Below are positions 62,182 to 64,000 of a DNA stretch of 64,000 nt, one piece after another. This stretch comes from Micromonospora polyrhachis (GTDB taxonomy: Bacteria > Actinomycetota > Actinomycetes > Mycobacteriales > Micromonosporaceae). Position 1 is the first letter of the stretch. Every line of letters starts with the position of its first letter. The stretch is from assembly GCF_014203835.1 (NCBI RefSeq), contig NZ_JACHJW010000001.1:6646501-6710500 (forward strand). The letters run 5' to 3'. The notes under the pieces are model-generated. The model was not told the DNA's origin, did no database searches, and was given only the letters and a program-made list of their open reading frames with translations. A program made the translations under genes and the position numbers.

Positions 62182-62361
62182 GTGAAAAATAAGGGTTTGC
62201 GGACATTTCTAGCTGTGGCCGCTGGTCTTGCAGTGATCTATTTCGGCAGCCAACCCCCGGAGGGGGGCGGCGTCACCAATGCCCTGGTCGTGTTGGGCCT
62301 GGTTGCCGCCGCACTCGTGTGGTTCCTTACCAAGCCTAAGTCCGACAAACCGGTCAGCTGA
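62182..62361 (+). CDS. Small membrane protein, 59 aa
   Basis: Two membrane helices: FLAVAAGLAVIYFGS and ALVVLGLVAAALVWFLT, with Lys-rich ends (VKNKG, KPKSDK). GTG 62182 lies 7 bases after TAACGT; ATG 62137 with GGGAAG upstream would give 74 residues. The first codons are AT-rich (AAA, AAT, TTT, CTA), unlike neighbours, which suggests recent acquisition or a need for accessible translation start. Not recognised. Confidence 0.6.
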   Translation: MKNKGLRTFLAVAAGLAVIYFGSQPPEGGGVTNALVVLGLVAAALVWFLTKPKSDKPVS

Positions 62362-62369
62362 CCCGTCGA

Positions 62370-63023
62370 TCACCGCGCGCCCGCTGTCTTGACCAGACTC
62401 TCCGCCGGCGCCTCCCCGAGCGAGACCCGGACCAGGGCCGAGGCCAGCCGGGAGAAGTCGCGTCCGGTGACGAGGCCGGCCAGCGCGTCGGGTGCCGCAG
62501 GCAGGCCGAGCCGACGGGCTCCGCTGGTCATCCGCCGATCCGTGTACGGCCGTACATCAGACCACACCGCCTGCACCTCGCGAAGAAAGATATCCGCACC
62601 GGTCGGGCCGATTCCGGGAAACTCGGTCAACAGTCGCCGCAACGCCGCCAGGTCGCCATTCGCCTCCCGGTGCAGTCGGCGCAGATCGCCACGCCAGCGC
62701 TCCAGGCACAATCGGGCCCCGGTGCCCAGCATCGTCGAGGTCCGCTCGTCGTAACGCCGGTAGTGCCCCCGGCCCAACGCGTCGACCCGGTTCTGCCAGC
62801 TGGCCGCCTCCATCGTCTGGGGGGTGCGGTATCCAGCGGCGAAGAGTTCTCGGGCGGCGGCTACCGCGACCCCGGCCCGGATCCGGGTGCTCAGCAGCGT
62901 GGCCAGCACCAACAACTGGTACAGCGGTGCCGGGCGGTCGGCGAGTTGGATACCACAGTCCTCAGCGTAGGTGCGGCCATGCCGGTCAAGCAGCGTGCGG
63001 ACGAGCGCCTGGTTATTGCCCAT
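62370..63023 (-). CDS. HhH-GPD (endonuclease III-like) DNA glycosylase
   Basis: 217 residues. Helix-hairpin-helix LLTEFPGIGPTGADIFLREV followed by SDVRPYTDRRM, whose Asp is the candidate catalytic residue. The lyase Lys of endonuclease III (after the hairpin Gly) is Thr here and no C-terminal 4Fe-4S cysteines exist, so a monofunctional glycosylase or divergent member is likely. GGGAG just before ATG 63023. Confidence 0.82.
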   Translation of the reverse strand: MGNNQALVRTLLDRHGRTYAEDCGIQLADRPAPLYQLLVLATLLSTRIRAGVAVAAARELFAAGYRTPQTMEAASWQNRVDALGRGHYRRYDERTSTMLGTGARLCLERWRGDLRRLHREANGDLAALRRLLTEFPGIGPTGADIFLREVQAVWSDVRPYTDRRMTSGARRLGLPAAPDALAGLVTGRDFSRLASALVRVSLGEAPAESLVKTAGAR

Positions 63024-63222
63024 AACTCCCGCTTACCCGGTAGGAGGCCGGCTAGCCCCGTCACCGGGTAGGACGGGTTCGGTGACCGATGCCTCTCGGG
63101 GACCACCAGCGACCCGGGACCTTCGACGGGAGCACCCGCATGCCGGCCGACCCGCCGGGTAACCCGCAGGTGCGCACCCGGTGGCGCGACCACCTTCGCG
63201 CCCTGGGCGGAAGGAGACAGAC

Positions 63223-63429
63223 ATGACGAACGTACAGCAGCCAGAGTTGCGCCGTAACGGACGTAACCCCACGGTGCAGGACAGCAAGGCACCTGGCCCG
63301 GCCGACCGTCGACCGAAGGCCCGTGGTGGTCAGGCCCGTCCGGTGCCACGTGAGCAGATCTCGCCGTACGGCCCGTCGCCCCGGCCGGTTGCCGAGCACA
63401 CCGACCGGAACGAGCCGTCCGGCGGCTAG
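63223..63429 (+). CDS. Small disordered hypothetical protein, 68 aa
   Basis: Rich in Pro, Arg, Gly and Asn with no predicted fold (ELRRNGRNPTVQDSKAPGPA, RPVPREQISPYGPSPRPVAE). AAGGAGACAGAC precedes ATG 63223, a good ribosome site. Codon usage fits. Overlaps the 3' end of the convergent next gene by 4 bases. No function can be assigned. Confidence 0.6.
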   Translation: MTNVQQPELRRNGRNPTVQDSKAPGPADRRPKARGGQARPVPREQISPYGPSPRPVAEHTDRNEPSGG

Positions 63430-63926
63430 CATCTCGACCGGGCCGCCCGCTGTGCCAGTCGGTGCCAGGTCGCTACCGCGACCGCGCCGTAGATCAGGTG
63501 CGGGATGATGTCCGAGATCCAGTCCGTCCGGCTCCACTGCCGGGGATCGGTCACGCGGAGCGCGGTCATCGACCCGTCCGAGAGCAGCATCAGGCCGGCA
63601 CCGAGCAGCGTGGCACCGACCGGCGTCGGGAGCCGTGGCCGTCCGATCACCGCTGCGCCGGCGGCCGCGACTCCCACCCCGATGACATATCCGAGTAGGG
63701 GCCCGAGGCCCGAGCGGCGGTTCGCTGCCCGGTCCTCGGGTCCCAGACCCAGGTGTGCCAACGCAGCCAGCTTCCCCGCGGTGCGCTCCGGGGTACTGCT
63801 GGCCGGCCTGCCGCGTAACGCCATGTCCAGGTAGGTCACTCCGTTGAGGGCGGTGCTGCCCACCGCCCCCGCGATGGCGCCGTCCAGCAGCGCACGTCCC
63901 CGATCTACTTCTGTACCGCGTGCCAT
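63426..63926 (-). CDS. Membrane protein of unknown function, 166 aa
   Basis: Several helices: LLDGAIAGAVGSTALNGVTY, LGPLLGYVIGVGVAAAGAAV, VGATLLGAGLMLLSDGSMTA, and WISDIIPHLIYGAVAVATWH, where D-x2-PH is a recurring element in a family of actinobacterial membrane proteins. Begins 6 bases after the stop of the partial gene to its right, so it belongs to that operon. Confidence 0.75.
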   Translation of the reverse strand: MARGTEVDRGRALLDGAIAGAVGSTALNGVTYLDMALRGRPASSTPERTAGKLAALAHLGLGPEDRAANRRSGLGPLLGYVIGVGVAAAGAAVIGRPRLPTPVGATLLGAGLMLLSDGSMTALRVTDPRQWSRTDWISDIIPHLIYGAVAVATWHRLAQRAARSRC

Positions 63927-63932
63927 CGCCGG

Positions 63933-64000
63933 TTACCGCCGCTCACCGCGGCCGCGTTCACCCTTGGGGCCGCGTCCACGCTCGCCGCGCAGGATGCCCC
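63933..64000 (-). CDS. C-terminal fragment of an Arg/Gly-rich protein
   Basis: Minus-strand frame entering from the right edge and ending with TAA at 63935-63933. About 21 residues, ILRGERGRGPKGERGRGERR, a repetitive RG-rich tail. The body lies outside the window, so the protein cannot be named. Confidence 0.5.
   Translation of the reverse strand, partial: GILRGERGRGPKGERGRGERR

Overview
The window is 64 kb of very GC-rich DNA with G/C-ending codons, strong GGAGG-type ribosome sites alternating with leaderless starts, and actinobacterial families (GAF-ANTAR, DUF3500, DUF2267, DUF4383, DUF72, SecA2, GpgS-like glucosyltransferase, SigE-type ECF factors, Asp23/AmaP cluster). I infer a filamentous actinomycete, most likely of the Micromonosporaceae. 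No phage, insertion sequence, CRISPR array or rRNA was seen; it reads as a chromosomal arm of many short operons.

Layout. 1-8.7 kb: tail of a ribosome-associated baeRF-type gene, an unknown protein, a SigB/F-type sigma factor fused to a STAS domain, cytochrome oxidase subunit I (ctaD) with a long acidic tail, a DUF4383 membrane protein, and two glycosyltransferases including a GpgS homologue. 8.9-19.4 kb: a coupled Gfo/Idh/MocA and zinc-type dehydrogenase pair, SecA2, a GAF-ANTAR regulator behind a 23-codon upstream ORF, small stress/unknown proteins, a MOSC protein, and a divergent DsbA/FrnE-like and TetR pair. 19.5-26.6 kb: cysteine dioxygenase plus rhodanese, an orphan winged-helix regulator, YnfA, a uridine-kinase-like protein without a P-loop, a DksA/TraR zinc-finger protein, DUF72, DUF2267, a STAS protein, an FKBP isomerase, a YqeB-like protein. 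26.9-37.8 kb: a secreted protein, a five-gene Asp23/AmaP envelope-stress operon, glutamate dehydrogenase, a secreted lytic-transglycosylase-like protein, a small regulator with an MFS pump, a geranylgeranyl-reductase-type flavoprotein, an alcohol dehydrogenase. 38-47 kb: a cell-surface region with a WxL-type pair, two nearly identical secreted transglycosylase-like paralogues bracketing a DUF3592 protein, an AbiEii-type nucleotidyltransferase pair, a penicillin-binding/beta-lactamase-fold protein and a two-component system.

48-57.7 kb is the clearest functional unit: a selenocysteine-containing formate dehydrogenase (in-frame TGA at 49857 followed by a SECIS hairpin), its 4Fe-4S and NrfD-type membrane subunits, a selenocysteine tRNA, selA and selB. 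Enzyme and dedicated decoding machinery sit together; selD is not in the window. 57.8-64 kb: an ECF sigma factor with a membrane-anchored Asp-box protein, the Tat-exported exo-muramidase NamZ, a DJ-1/PfpI protein, a HhH-GPD DNA glycosylase and small proteins.

Cross-cutting signals: (i) three paralogous transglycosylase-like genes each carry a GGAAT-N18-GTT promoter of the SigR/SigH type, and two share a structured leader whose stem substitutions keep pairing; (ii) about fourteen genes have TAnnnT 6-8 nt before the start codon, i.e. predicted leaderless mRNAs; (iii) a GAAGGGGCCCTTTCC hairpin family recurs between genes.
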